The notes below the pieces were generated by a model. The model saw only the letters and a program-made list of their open reading frames with translations, ran no database searches and was not told the origin of the DNA. DNA of 64,000 bases from Branchiostoma lanceolatum (Eukaryota > Chordata > Leptocardii > Amphioxiformes > Branchiostomatidae). Positions 19,950-31,904 of the stretch are shown here, one piece after another; the stretch's first letter is position 1, and the number at the start of each line of letters is the position of its first letter. The DNA is taken from the NCBI RefSeq assembly GCF_035083965.1, contig NC_089722.1, positions 26,620,642 to 26,684,641 of the forward strand. Reading direction: 5' to 3'. Made by a program: the position numbers and the translations under genes.

Positions 19950-21830
19950 TGTTACCTTCGCGACGAATGGTTTCGTCGAGAAGGTTATGCGACGGTGCTT
20001 GTCTGTGTGTCTGTTAGTGAACAGAATAAGTCGAGAACGCCTGGATGGTTTGTTGTCGTAGTTGGTGTGTCGGTGTGTATGTGGCAAATCTCAAGATGAT
20101 TAGATTTTGGGCGAAGTGTTTTGCATAATTAACGAGAAAAGTGTAAAAATGTGTTCAATTGTATGCTTTACTATGCGTTCTGGTTGCGACGGGGATATTG
20201 ATACGGGTAGATTGGGGGCAAAGTTGGTCATGAGGGGTCATGAGGGGTCATGAGGCAGGCAGGAAACGTCAGTTACATGTACTGCAGCTGCCAGGGACAA
20301 ATTGGCTATCAGCCAGCTGTAGGGCAGATACAAGAGATAGGCTTGCCCATGCAGTAATGCTTTAAAGCACTAAAACAAGGGCTCAGAAAAGGATTCACCT
20401 TAATTGCAAGCCCCAAAAATTCTTATGCACCAGAAAGCCACATCTGTCTACTTTAGAATCATGCAAAGAAAATAGACAGTTGACCAGCTCGTTCTCTCGT
20501 AACAGCTGACAGACGAAAACAATCGTCAACTTTGACCTACTCCCAGCCTGGAAGAGTCCACTCGGAGCATGTGAAACCAAACCACAAAGATATCTCCTTA
20601 CACCAATTAAAAGACTGAAACATACAAATTTTGACCAAAGTTGGATATACACGGCCTTATATGAGTAAGAACAGTCATTAATGCAGTGCCACAGCATGGG
20701 AATACCGAGCATGTCTGTGTGTCTGTTAGTGAACACGATAAGTCGAGAATTCTTGGAAGGATTGTCTTGGTATTTGGTATGTTGGTAGGTCTCGATGAAA
20801 CCTGAAAATGATTAGATTTTGGGCCCCCTATCGGCTTGTTACGGTACTGCAGCGGAACTTCATGTTATGATATCTCGTGTTGTGGACATGCTATGGAACT
20901 GATTTTTAAGTGGTAGATAGCTCGTTGGGCAGAGAGTAAGTGGTATAGGCTTGGGCCCCCTAGCAACTTTTTTGGAACTGCAGGGGTAGGTTTTGCCTCA
21001 GACTTTGAAAGGGAATAACTCAAGAAGGGCTTGATGGAAGGTCATGATTTTTTGCATGTACATAGCTTGAGCGATGATGTACATGATTGGATACTTATTA
21101 TGCAAATCAGTAACTAATTTGCATAATTAATGAGGAAAGTTTATACATTCATCAATTTCCATGATAGGACTCGCAAACATGTGACATATGTAACTGAGGA
21201 AGAGAGAAATATTAATAGATATCAGCTATGCAAATGAGAACCTCATTTACATAATCAATGAGAAAATAATATAACTCGAGATGGGCTTGATGGATGGTCA
21301 TGATTTTTGGTATGTAGATAGCTTATGTGATGCTTTGTATGATTGGATGATAATTATGCAAATCAGATTATAATTAATGAGGCAATTTTAAAAACCTGCT
21401 GTGTTCCATGATATGACTATTCAAATATGTGACATTTGTAACTGAGGAAGAGAGGAATGTCAATAGATAGAAATTATGCAAATGTAGGCCTAATTTGCAT
21501 AATTCATGAGAAACTACTATCATTCCATACTAGTAAATAACGGCAATTTCATACTTGTTGCATTTAGAAGTTGTGTGAATGTGAACACCATTGAATCAAA
21601 TTATGCTAATAAGGAGCTTATTTGCATTATTGATGAAAAATGTTAGCATAACCTTCTTTGTTAAGCTCATAATCATAACAAGGAGGTTTGGACAACTTAT
21701 GTTATTTGGGTGAGGAGGATCAACTGGTATGATTTTTGATTGATGAAAAACACTCCTAATACGTCAGTCATAAAGGTCAAAATCATTTCGCGAAGGTATG
21801 AGGTCGTAGAACTCTTGTTGTCTATATAAA
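19950..21830. repeat. Dispersed AT-rich interspersed repeat (copies 2/3, composite)
   Basis: Begins TTACCTTCGCGACGAA and ends TTTCGCGAAGGTATGAGG, giving short inverted ACCTTCGC/GCGAAGGT termini. The interior carries repeated TATGCAAATCAG/AATTTGCATAATTAATGAG modules and ACTCGAGA.GGGCTTGATGG.TGGTCATGATTTTTGG. It is probably a non-autonomous DNA transposon family with an insert at about 20230-20700. Non-coding. Confidence 0.55.
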
Positions 21831-22057
21831 CAACCGAAAACTGAAGAACGTACAATTGGCATTCCGCATTCTTACCTCCCAGCAAGATCCTTTTCTTCAT
21901 CAATTACCCTCAGGGCAGGTTGTAGTCTTGTGACCGTCCCGTGATAGTCTTATGACCTGCAGACACAATTCATTAGCATGTCTTTTGTATCATAATTGAC
22001 TTTTAATCAACTCACCTGTAAGGAATACGCTGTGACGTTGTCTAACCTGTAATTACC

Positions 22058-22065
22058 TATAAATA
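22058..22065 (+). promoter_or_regulatory. TATA box of the C1q-domain gene
   Basis: TATAAATA 95 bp before the start codon at 22160, with C/T-rich sequence 25-35 bp downstream as a plausible transcription start. Confidence 0.6.
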
Positions 22066-22159
22066 CGGCGTTTGTCGTTCTACTTCCATCAGACCAGAAA
22101 AGTCATTCCCTCCGTGTGTTTAAAGTTGACGGGGCCGCGTATTTCTCGAGTGAAAAATC

Positions 22160-24490
22160 ATGAAGTTCCAGGCAGGAAGTTTGTGTGTTCTAGTTGCTGT
22201 TGCGTTGGTTGCGGTGTTGCCGAGCGCAAGGTGTGGGGTTCTACAAAAGCACAGACGCGATACCTTCTATTACGACGGTGAGTGTGAAAAATCTGTTCCT
22301 AGCTCTTTTTTGGACAAAAAGTCTGTCAGCTCGATCTACTAACATTCAATTCAATTTACTTTTGAGTAAAAATACTATATGTTGTAAATTCTGCAGATCT
22401 ATAATTTTGCTTTCTGTAAGGATGCCTTTTTTGCTATTGTAAGGGCAAATCGTAAAGTACTGATCGATCCACTGTTAGCTGTATGGTTGTCATGAAGAAA
22501 AGAAATAAGCGATGGTACCTTGGGCAACAATTCCTCCATTTTCTGATTTTGTCTTTTCTGTTAGATGGCAACAGAATAGTCGAGTTCAAAATCCGGGAAG
22601 AAGCGAACCCCGTATACCTCCCGGAAGCCGACGAATCGACGCTGTCGCCAGCGGAAACGACACCGGCAGATCCCACAACGGTAAAAACGACCACTGCGGC
22701 AACCCCGCCGACAACCACGGCGACAACCACCACCACGACCCAGCAAGCGAACGCCACCACTACCAGCGCGGCTACTACCACCGTTCAACCACCTGCAATT
22801 GTGACCACCACCGCCCAACCGTCAAATGCGACCACTACCGCCCAGCCGCCTGCAAATGCGACCACTACCGCCCAGCCGTCTGCAAATGCGACCACCACCG
22901 CCCAGCCACCTGCAGCGACAACCACCGCCGCCCAGCAAACGACGACAGCCTCGCAACCACAGCCTCCCCCCGTGCCCCCCAAGCCGGCCGCCCGAGTAGC
23001 CTTCTCCGTCGCACGGCTGTCGTCTTTCGGGCCCTCCAGGCGGGACGAGATCCTGCCGTACGACCACATGTACAGTAACGCAGGGGGAGCGTTCTGCATG
23101 CACACCAATACCTTCACTGCACCGTGCGCAGGTAAGATCATGTTACTGAGTCGGCATTTCTCTAGGTATACAAGGAACTGAAAAAAGCTTGTAAAAAGTA
23201 ATGGGTTTCTTTAAGATTTTCAGCGTAATGTAGATATGTTGGTTATGTCGGTCAATAATCAAAGCGCTCCTAAAGATGATATGAAGGAAAAGTACTTGTA
23301 GTGATGGTTTAAAGGTACATTCTGCATTTTTGTATTAAACATAATAGCGACTAGTTCTCTACGTCTTTTGCAACCCCCATGTTCGTTCTCACACGTACAG
23401 GGACATATCAGTTCTCGTGGAGCGGTCAGAAGCGGTCGGAGTTTAAGATGTACCTGGGGTTGTACAAGAACGGCGAGGAGATGGCCGGAGTGTACGCGGA
23501 TGACATCGACCCCGCAAGGTTCCCTAACCTGAACCCGCAAACCGCCTCCAACACCGTCATCTTGCATCTATACGAGAAGGACGAGGTTTGTTGAAAATCT
23601 TTGATTTTTTTAAACTGTTGATATTGATAAGTTGATTTGTAAACTTTAGAAACTGGTCGACTGCCAATGGGACGAAAACTGTGGTGTTAAAACATTCAAA
23701 TATTTGTAAGAGAAAAATACAAATTCAGCAAACATTTCAACCTGGTCTAATGCCTTTTAAATCTATACCATGTCAAGAATATTAGTAATACATTGCGTCT
23801 CGGAGATTTTCTATTTTCAAGCTGCTTATAAAATCATGGTGTATTTTACACTGTGTTTGCACAACGAATGCGTTGGCCAAAGCCCTTTCGACGGAAATAA
23901 TTATTCCATGGCTGAATTTTCTAAACCTCCAAACGACACTTCTTGAGAGAGAATACATTTTAGTGCACGTGAGAGATTTGGCAAGCTGCTATCTCAAAAG
24001 GCTACATTCAAAATACGGTTTCCTTCCTCGTGGTATTAGACAACTACTAATTTCTGCACTAATGAACATACGTGCCCTTTGGCTACGTACGTTTTCAGTG
24101 ACACTAAAGCGGTGACCTTTGAGCGACCAAAAATCTCATTCGTAACGAATTTCATTGATGAAGATGTGTTTTTTGGACGTTCTGCAACTGTTGACTCTCA
24201 AATAATAATCATTCAGTTTTCAAAGTCATAGGTCACACAAATCTAATTTCGCTCGCTCAAGGGTCTCCATCCATTGGTTACTACATATGTAACCTGAATC
24301 CAAGCAGATGTGTTTTCTCAGCGTAGACGATTTGTCAAATTTGTGCAAACATGCCTAATTTGTTGATATTGACATTTTCTCTCAGGTGACAGTCGTGATC
24401 GCCGAGGGGGCACAAACCTTTAGCAACGACATCGGCAAATACACCAGCTTCTCCGGCTTTCTTCTCTTCCAAGACGACCCCGAAGCCTAG
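22160..24490 (+). CDS. Secreted C1q-domain protein with mucin-like Thr/Pro linker
   Basis: Four exons: 22160-22277, 22565-23131, 23401-23585, 24386-24490, with canonical GT/AG and matched phases, giving 324 aa. Residues 1-25 form a signal peptide (hydrophobic LCVLVAVALVAVL, then SARC). Residues about 65-178 are a Thr/Pro/Ala-rich linker with four NATTTAQP.A-type repeats, likely O-glycosylated. Residues about 181-324 form a C1q domain: RVAFSVARLSSF start, FTAPCAGTYQFSW core, YKNGEEMAGVY, ending YTSFSGFLLFQDD. No collagen repeat. Family knowledge: C1q domains trimerise and act as secreted recognition or adhesion modules; several are immune lectins in amphioxus. The specific ligand cannot be told. 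A TATA box lies at 22058 and AATAAA at about 24967. Confidence 0.88.
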
Positions 24491-25619
24491 ACGTCTTCTG
24501 ACTACAGAACTTCTTGACAGGCAACGAAGCAGTACACATCGTATACGGTTCAAAGTTGCAATTTTCCCCCAGAAAGTAAACGAAAATGGAGGAATTTTCC
24601 CTGCTTTAAAGTTATATCGATATTGTTGAGCTTATTGTCTAAGTGTTACATTTTGCTGGTGTGTTATGCCAAAGGGTTATACAGATACAGACAATTCGGG
24701 AAAGGGCCCTTAAAAACTAATCACGTAATGAAACATGTACTTAGTCTCCATTTTGATTGACAACAACTTCAAACGATATTCAGGGCCCGTTCATTTTGAT
24801 TGACAGCACTTTCAGGCAATTTGTGGCCAGTTACGTACATGTAATTAAATTCTTCTTAGTTTTCAAACGAATTCGTCTGTCATATATGTTTTAAGACGTT
24901 TTTATCACGCGTTAGATGGCTGTATGTTAAGAATTAGCATATGGGAACAGAAGGTTTACTCTCTTTGAATAAATCATTTGATGTTTGAACTAAAGCCCGG
25001 TGTCTTTGTACCTGTTTAATCGTGTGGCATGAATGCTTTACTGTGGCCAGAGGGCACAATTAGTCCCTGTCACATGTCTGTCTTCAAATGTAGCACAAAC
25101 AGGTGCAGAGGGTGTTATCTAGTTGAAGGACTCGACACACTTTTCTTTCTCTTAACCTGCAGTTTGGGAAATACATGCTATCTGCAAAAACCAACACGAT
25201 AGCATTTTGTTCCTGCCTTTCCATAACCTTCTACAACAAATGAAGTATTTTGTGTCTCCTTGCATAACTTTGTAATAGTTTCAGTTATCCAGGCTTTTTC
25301 ATTTGCATGTTGCTTTATCCATGTAGCTAAACTATTGTTTACCATACCAAGTCTGAATTTTTCTAGCCTGTAGAATTACAAGTTGTTCAAATTTTTATCT
25401 CCCCATCTCTGGAAATGATAAGAAAAACTGCTGACTAAGAGAAAGAAAGATTGTAAACTGACAAAGCAGTGTGTGCTTATCATGAAAAAAAAAAACAGTA
25501 TAAAAATGATTACATATCTACACACACAACGTAGTTCTGTCTATAAAAAGACCATTTAATTATTACAAGGGAAGTATCCAAATGCCATACAAATGACATG
25601 TTTAATTCTGAATTTGTGT
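24491..25619. other. 3' UTR and intergenic, no gene seen
   Basis: Includes AATAAA at about 24967 for the C1q gene; the rest is unremarkable between the convergent C1q gene and iqcb1. Confidence 0.5.
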
Positions 25620-25625
25620 TTTATT
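25620..25625 (-). terminator. iqcb1: Candidate polyadenylation signal of iqcb1
   Basis: AATAAA on the minus strand about 80 bp after the iqcb1 stop codon. Confidence 0.5.
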
Positions 25626-25703
25626 ATGACACTTAAGGCATGTTGAGAACAGATATGACTTTGAAACACTTTTTGATAACATAGCTGCATTCCGTTTTCT
25701 ATT

Positions 25704-28700
25704 CTAAAAGTTATAGGCACTGTTTTCTTCCAAGTCGTCTCGAAGGCTGCCATCTTGGAACTCGTCGCCCAACTTCTGGTACCACTGCAGGTTCATGGCT
25801 CGCATGTGTTCAGCATGGGAGTGCCGAGCTTTGGCAGCTACAGGGACTGATTTGCTATAAACAACATAAAAACAACCTTTTGTTAATCAACTAGAAATTT
25901 TGTATGTTATACTTTAGGTTGATATCAACATTTCCAAGATCAGATAAAGCATTAAGCTAATACCACAATTTTAATGAATGAAACCCCAAATAGAAGTGAT
26001 CTTGCGCAAGAAAAGAGGAAACTAAGAATAACAATGGATGAACTGTATTCAACACAGTTTGAAAAATGATTCTACCATAAATTTGAGAAACTTGGCTAAT
26101 ATAGGGTAAATCTTGAAATGTTCATGGTGGTTTCACTGTACAGTCGTCACTGTGACCTCTCTGTTGCAAAGATTTATAAATTACGGTATGACACTGCGAA
26201 TGTAGTACTACTGACGAAAGACAGTGGATGCTGTCTGAAACGTCTGACTGTTTCAAAATCTTATCCAGTTGCTTGAGTAATTATTTTTGGTGTATCTTAC
26301 TACCTGGATGTCTAACTTTCATCAACGTAGTACTACTGTACTTACAGAATTGTTCCAACTGCAGAATGAAATCCTTGGAAACGAAGATGAATTCTCAGTA
26401 CTTCCTGTAATCATGGTATTTTCCTGTAGCTACTACACACCTTGAGAAGAGTAGGATGTCCTCCTCTGTTGCCTCCCCAAGTTTGGGAGCAGCTATCATC
26501 ATCTCAGCATCCGTATCCAGCGCTGCCAACAGCACTCTTCTCCTTACGACATAGATAAAAAAGAAGGAGGAACATGTATTAGACTGAGTATTGTTTTTGA
26601 TAGGTGTGTGTGTGTGTACATGATGTATGTCAACAAGGGTGTGACCTAGTTCTCATGGTTGGATTGCGGTGGTATTTGGTAGGTGAGTTGGTCTTGTGAG
26701 CCCAAAGATGCCCTTCTTTTCTGGACCTCCTACTAGCAGCACTCCCTGGTACTAAATGTATTCCTGTTTCTTATCACACATTTAAAGATGAAATAAAGGT
26801 ACAAATTCAGGTTAACATAGGCCAGTTATGAGAGAATAGACTACAAGTATGCATTCACCAGCACATATTCAAAACTTTATTGCTCATGTTATAACTTCAC
26901 TCTTGACTGAGTAATCCTAAAATTGCAAGTAAAATATACAACCAGGCCAAGAATTTTTCAGATCATCAAGGTATGTATTTAACCACATGTAAAGCTTTGC
27001 ACATTTGTTTACTTAAGAAATGATGTGTTTTGTGTAAAACATGGGGTACTATATAGACATGTCAAAGCTGTACGAAAGATAATTCATTTCTACCAACCTT
27101 TGGTCAGCTTTCAGTGATGCAGCTCTCCTCATCATGTGCGACGCGAGCACCGTATGTGCGTTCTCGTGTTGCTCCTTTAACTTTTCCCGCGAGATGCCGT
27201 GTACCGCGTGCATCTCGCGGTACTCGCGTATCTTTCCCTGAAGCTCCACTCTACGCGAGTCGCTCAGCTGTTGTGAGAACATGAACGACTCGTCCAGTTT
27301 CACTCGGCGCCGTCTTTCCAGCCAGAGCCGCACCTGTCGCTGGATCAGGGCCGCTGCACGGTACTGGACCCGGCTGCCTTTCTCTGTCTGTCAAATATAA
27401 GGATTGAAGCAGCTTGTGTTAGAATATTCAAATATTCAAGACAAGCACTTTTATAAACTAGAGTAGACTACCAGCATAGTTATTTTTAAACATTAATAAA
27501 TGGGGTAAAATGGCATCAAATGATATATTTGTAGAGTAAACAGCTATATGATTATAGGGTTTTGTAACTTTTGTTTCTGTATCAGATTTGTTCAAATTAC
27601 AATCCATTTTTGTTCACATCCTTTGATCCTTTTTTCATACACTGTACCACACTCTGTTTGTGTACTTTGACTTTGAAAACTAAATAAAATAATGACTCAA
27701 AATATGGAAAAAGATTGCAAGTTGCAACCTACAGGCCATTGATATTACAAAAAGAAAAATTTTACTTTAAAGTTTAATACCTGGAACTTTTTTCGAGAGT
27801 TGTGTCCTCTCCAGATCTTCTGAATCTTGATGGCGGCACTTTTTTGCTGCTGACTGATGTGTTTGTTGACTTGTGGAGCCGGCAGTGACTCCATCAGGTA
27901 CAGTTCCTTCCTCCGAGCCTCTCGCAGAGCTCGCTGACGCCGTACGCGCAGCTGGTGCTTCAGCTCGGCCTGCTGCTTCTGTACTGCCTGTTCCTGCTCC
28001 TTGTTTGCTCGCTTCTTCCTGAAACTCCGCTGTAGCGTCGACAGCGCCTTATTAGCCTTCTTGAGTTGCGTTCTCATCCGATACCCTCGGTACATTGCCT
28101 GAATCTTCCTTGCTGCATCGTGCAGCTTCTGTGACTCGACTTGTTCTACGGTTCCCGCGTCAAGTACCTTAGTCAGTTCCCTCAGCTCTTTCTCGAATCC
28201 CTTTCCTGACCACTTACCCAGGAGAGGTCGCAAACCCTTAAATCTTGCGCAGAGGATTTCTACGATAGTTGGATGCGCTTCAGTCATGTCTAGGATAGTC
28301 CTTGTGGCCGATCGTCCTAACGTACTGTCTGTGCTAGCCGAAAGTTTGTACACAAATTCATCCAAAAGACTGAACAGGAATTTCTCCTCCAAAGTTTGTA
28401 AGGCGGTGGGGTTGGCGTGGACGGCATTCTGGATCAGCGACATCACGCTACGAGAAGTCTCGACGTCGTCCGTCAGCAACATCTGGAGGAGAAACTGGGA
28501 GTGAAGCAAGTGACCAATCAGAGCAGGGATGGGGCTGATGAGCCAGCTGATGGTGTCCAGGACGCTACGGAAGTCCTTCAGCAGCTGGAGTTTGATCAGC
28601 GAGGACGGGTCCTCGATCTTGTCGTAGCGTACCTGGATCCTACGCGACAGGATGAGGAGGTTGTCCGTGGCCGACGGTAGCGTGAGGTCGTAGAACTCGT

Positions 28701-29613
28701 TGGCTTCAGGAGGGTCGAGTCCGGCGCAGCAGGTACTGAGGATCTGGGAGAGTTTAACTGCTGTGGCCCAGCCACCGTGTATGGTGGAGAAGTCCTGCTT
28801 CAGTACCAGGACCAGAACCTATAAACAAATAAACATCACAGTCAGAGGGAAATTAGTAGATATTGATTTATATTGTTCGAGCCAGATTTAAGCAAAATAT
28901 TACCCTACAGTACCATCCTCTGTAGTAACCACTGGCTCAATGCTTGTCGCTTGTTATCAAGCTACTTGTACAAGCATTGAGCCAACAGTCACTATGGAGG
29001 ATGGTACTCAGGCTAGCAATTATATCACAGACAAATGTAATGTTAGTACTTTACCTGCAATAAATCGTAGGTCCAGATGTCTAGTCGGATCTTGCGTGCG
29101 TTCGGACTCCCAGCTGGGGCCATATCCAGGATGTCCCGCAACTCCAGCAGTAATACTGGCACCTGCAAGGGAGCAGCTCATATCATTACTGGAATGTAGT
29201 CTTGTGTGTTACTGTACTGTACTTATGTGTGCATCTATTGTGTTTGTTTCTGAGCGCGCCATCATTGTGGGACTCGCAGAGCAGTATGGGTAAGGGGGTG
29301 ATGTCGGACATCTCTGATTTCCTTGTTGCGATAACCTTTACAGTGATCATGAGAAGCAGTACTAGTGGTAAACCCAGAGGGTGAAGCATATGCATGATAT
29401 GAGGCAACAAATATGACAAAAAATTTGACCTGATCATCTGATGTGAATAAATCTTTTAATCTTTATTCGTTTAAATCAAGATGACAGAAATACACATAAT
29501 ATCATACAATATTAAATAAGAAGCTTTACCTTTTTGTCCGGTGAATCAGCAACTTCTGCCGCGAGTTTGAGGATCCTGCCGGGATCATAGTCTCCCAAGA
29601 TTTCCGCCGCCAT
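25704..29613 (-). CDS. iqcb1: IQ calmodulin-binding motif-containing protein 1 (NPHP5)
   Basis: Six coding exons on the minus strand: 29613-29530, 29162-29055, 28818-27781, 27387-27098, about 26542-26441, 25854-25704; about 590 aa (human protein about 598). N-terminus MAAEILGDYDPGRILKLAAE, then VPVLLLELRDIL, resembles the vertebrate start. IQ motifs: KIQAMYRGYRMRTQLKK (about 301-317), IKIQKIWRGHNSRKKF (about 394-409), ALIQRQVRLWLERRRR after exon 4 starts; a coiled, Arg/Gln-rich stretch lies between. The C-terminus has WYQKLGDEF as in vertebrates. Family knowledge: binds calmodulin and CEP290 at the ciliary transition zone/centrosome; required for cilium assembly. Head to head with hdac6. A LINE (29625-31317) lies 11 bp upstream of the ATG. 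The exon 5 acceptor is ambiguous by 3 nt. Confidence 0.93.
28901..29015. mobile_element. TAGCCTGGGT foldback MITE (copy 2) in iqcb1 intron 2
   Basis: Inverted arms (ACCATCCTC...GGCTCAATGCTTGT and complement) around a short loop; right end GGATGGTACTCAGGCTA; the left end has decayed to TACCCTACAGTACC. Same family as 9123-9231. Confidence 0.7.
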
Positions 29614-29624
29614 CGTCGAGTTTT

Positions 29625-31317
29625 GGCCTGGAAATTGATCCGCGAGCTGTCAGGCAAGAAATCCGGAGTCATATTCATCCAGGGTGAGGATAGACTCAAT
29701 ACTTGGAAAAACCATTTCTCCAAGTTGCTCTCTGCCGAAAACCCGCTGTCCAACTCAACCGGAGTGTCAATTTCCCCAGTGTTCAACATGAACAACAACA
29801 TCAGTTGCAACCCTTTTTCACAAAATGAAGTAGACATTGCCCTTAAGCAGATGAAACCAGGGAAGGCTCCTGGGCTTGATGGCCTACCTTTGGAAGTATG
29901 GAAACTCCCCAAGACCAGTGAACGTCTCACATTTTTCTGTAATCAGACCCTAGCCGGTCACAGACCTCCAGAGTGGGGTCGTGCAGGTATTGTACCTGTT
30001 CCAAAGAAAGGAAACTTGACACTTCCTGACAACTATAGAGGAATTTCCCTCACCCAAGTGGCTGCAAAGGTCTACAACCGCCTTATACTGAATAGACTAA
30101 GACCCTTCATCGATAAACTACTTCGTCCAAACCAAAATGGATTCCGACCTTCCCGTTCAACATCAGGACAAATCCTGGCTCTCCGTAGGATTGTGGAAGA
30201 AGTCCAGAACCACCAGAAAGAAGCAGTTCTCATATTCATTGATTTCAAAAAAGCTTTTGATTCTATTAATCGTACTACTATGTTTGAAATTCTGTTAGCA
30301 TATGGCATACCAACCTCAATAGTTAATGCAATCAAAATCATGTATGACAACACATCTGCCACAGTTCTCACCCCAGAGGGGGAAACTGACTTCTTCAAGA
30401 TTGACACAGGGGTCTTACAGGGCGATCCCCTCGCACCTTTCCTTTTCATAATCGTTCTGGATTATGCACTCCGCAAGGCCATCAACGCCGATGATGGCCT
30501 TACGCTACAAAGGAGACGGAGTTCCAGGCACCCAGCAGTGGTCATTTCAGACTTGGACTTCGCAGACGATATTGGTCTACTCGAGGACACTATCCAAGCT
30601 GCACAAGACCTCCTATATAGGGTGGAATGTGCCACTCAGGAAATTGGCCTCTATCTCAATTCCTCAAAAACCAAAGTGATGCACATAAATCCAAGTGACC
30701 ACCCTCAGGCCTTACTAGCCAAAGATGGGTCCACTATTGAACGGGTTAGTGACTTTAAGTACTTAGGCAGCTATAGTAACTCTGTGTATGATGTCAATGT
30801 TCGTATTGGCCAAGCCTGGGGTGCATGCCATGCCCTAACAAAGGTATGGAAAGCCCCCATTCAAAACACCACAAAGCAGAAAGTATTTAAAGCATGTGTA
30901 GAGGCTATTTTGATTTACGGTTCAGACTCATGGACACTAACTAAGTCTCTGTCCAAGAAACTGGATGGTAACTACACCCGTCTGCTTCGTTATGCTCTGA
31001 ATGTACCCTGGCAGAGTCGCATAGGAAACAAAAAACTGTACAATGGACTTCCCCCGATCTCTAGAACAATTCAGAAAAGAAGACTGGCCCTTGCTGGCCA
31101 TGTAGCACGTCATGAGGAGATGGCTGCCAAAGTTCTCCTCTGGGAACCTGATGCAAAGAGAAAAAGGGGACGACCGAACCTGACACTTAAGAAAGTCTTG
31201 GAGGAGGAGGTTGGGTTAAAGGACTACAACCTGCTAGCCGCCATGCTTAATAGAAATGCATGGTTAGACATTGTGAATGGCACCTCGTATGAGGACGACC
31301 TGAACTGAACTGAACTG
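29625..31317 (+). mobile_element. LINE with open RT frame and perfect 13-bp TSD, inserted at the iqcb1 start
   Basis: Perfect direct repeats ATCGTCGAGTTTT at 29612-29624 and 31318-31330 flank the element. It ends in a short (CTGAA)n tail. The insert is 5'-truncated: it begins inside the ORF. Its open reading frame and perfect TSD suggest a young insertion. The duplicated target overlaps the last bases of the iqcb1 start codon on the other strand; the ATG itself is preserved. Confidence 0.92.
29626..31308 (+). CDS. LINE reverse transcriptase, 5'-truncated but uninterrupted
   Basis: About 560 codons open from the element's left end; there is no native start, the first codon being inside the truncated ORF2. 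RT motifs: PDNYRGISLTQVAAKVYNRL, QNGFRPSRST, FIDFKKAFDSI, GVLQGDPLAPFLFIIVLDY, catalytic FADD (LDFADDIGLL), then KYLGSY. The C-terminus has GHVARHEEMAAKVLLWEP and RGRPNLTLKKVL. The motif style resembles RTE/Proto2-like elements; clade not resolved. No endonuclease domain is left, so it cannot be autonomous. Oriented antisense to iqcb1. Confidence 0.88.
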   Translation, partial: AWKLIRELSGKKSGVIFIQGEDRLNTWKNHFSKLLSAENPLSNSTGVSISPVFNMNNNISCNPFSQNEVDIALKQMKPGKAPGLDGLPLEVWKLPKTSERLTFFCNQTLAGHRPPEWGRAGIVPVPKKGNLTLPDNYRGISLTQVAAKVYNRLILNRLRPFIDKLLRPNQNGFRPSRSTSGQILALRRIVEEVQNHQKEAVLIFIDFKKAFDSINRTTMFEILLAYGIPTSIVNAIKIMYDNTSATVLTPEGETDFFKIDTGVLQGDPLAPFLFIIVLDYALRKAINADDGLTLQRRRSSRHPAVVISDLDFADDIGLLEDTIQAAQDLLYRVECATQEIGLYLNSSKTKVMHINPSDHPQALLAKDGSTIERVSDFKYLGSYSNSVYDVNVRIGQAWGACHALTKVWKAPIQNTTKQKVFKACVEAILIYGSDSWTLTKSLSKKLDGNYTRLLRYALNVPWQSRIGNKKLYNGLPPISRTIQKRRLALAGHVARHEEMAAKVLLWEPDAKRKRGRPNLTLKKVLEEEVGLKDYNLLAAMLNRNAWLDIVNGTSYEDDLN

Positions 31318-31330
31318 ATCGTCGAGTTTT

Positions 31331-31904
31331 AGAAATGTTTTTAAATCGACCGCCTATGGCTCGAACAAGATGGGGAGGGGGGCAAAGTTATGGTGACTAA
31401 ATATTTCCTAGCTTATAAACCTTCTGTCGACACTCGACAATGTTAGACTGGGTTTACTAAGATCTAGGATGAGGCTCCAAACGCTGACCACGACTTTATC
31501 AAAGACAGTCACGCTTTTACAGGAGAAAAACCATCACACTTCGCTGTGTCGAACGTTTGACAACATTTGGGCGCCATGATCGCGCTTCGGTGTTACCCAG
31601 CGACAGTTGAACTAGCGCACTGAGAAAAAGGGGATGAGTACCGAAAATATAATAAATAATTACCATATTTGAATAATAACTGTAACACAAAAATATCCCA
31701 GCATTGCCTATATATTTATGCTTTAATCCTTGAATAGAGGTTATTTCTAATTTTGCGTGTAGTTTTCAAAACTTAGACATACATATTTGGAATCACCCCT
31801 TTTCTTGAATGTAGCAATCTAAAAAGGTCAGAGTTGAAAAGTTCGTTTTGGCGCCTGAGGTGAAACAGTTTCCGGAAGAGGTAGCAGATTAAACTGAAAA
31901 AGAG
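31331..31904. promoter_or_regulatory. Shared bidirectional promoter of iqcb1 (-) and hdac6 (+)
   Basis: The compact interval between the two divergent genes once the LINE is discounted. It contains an RFX X-box-like GTTACCCAGCGAC (31592-31604; one mismatch in the right half), two E2F-like sites (TTTGGGCGCC at about 31566; TTTTGGCGCC 31846-31855), and an ETS-like CCGGAAG (31872-31878). There is no TATA box. Candidate hdac6 exon-1 donors are at 31881 or 31905. Assignments are motif matches only. Confidence 0.55.

Noticed and set aside
22785-23141. Antisense Gly/Val-rich ORFs opposite the C1q gene
   Set aside because: Mirror of the Thr/Pro-coding repeat; no start context or splice support.
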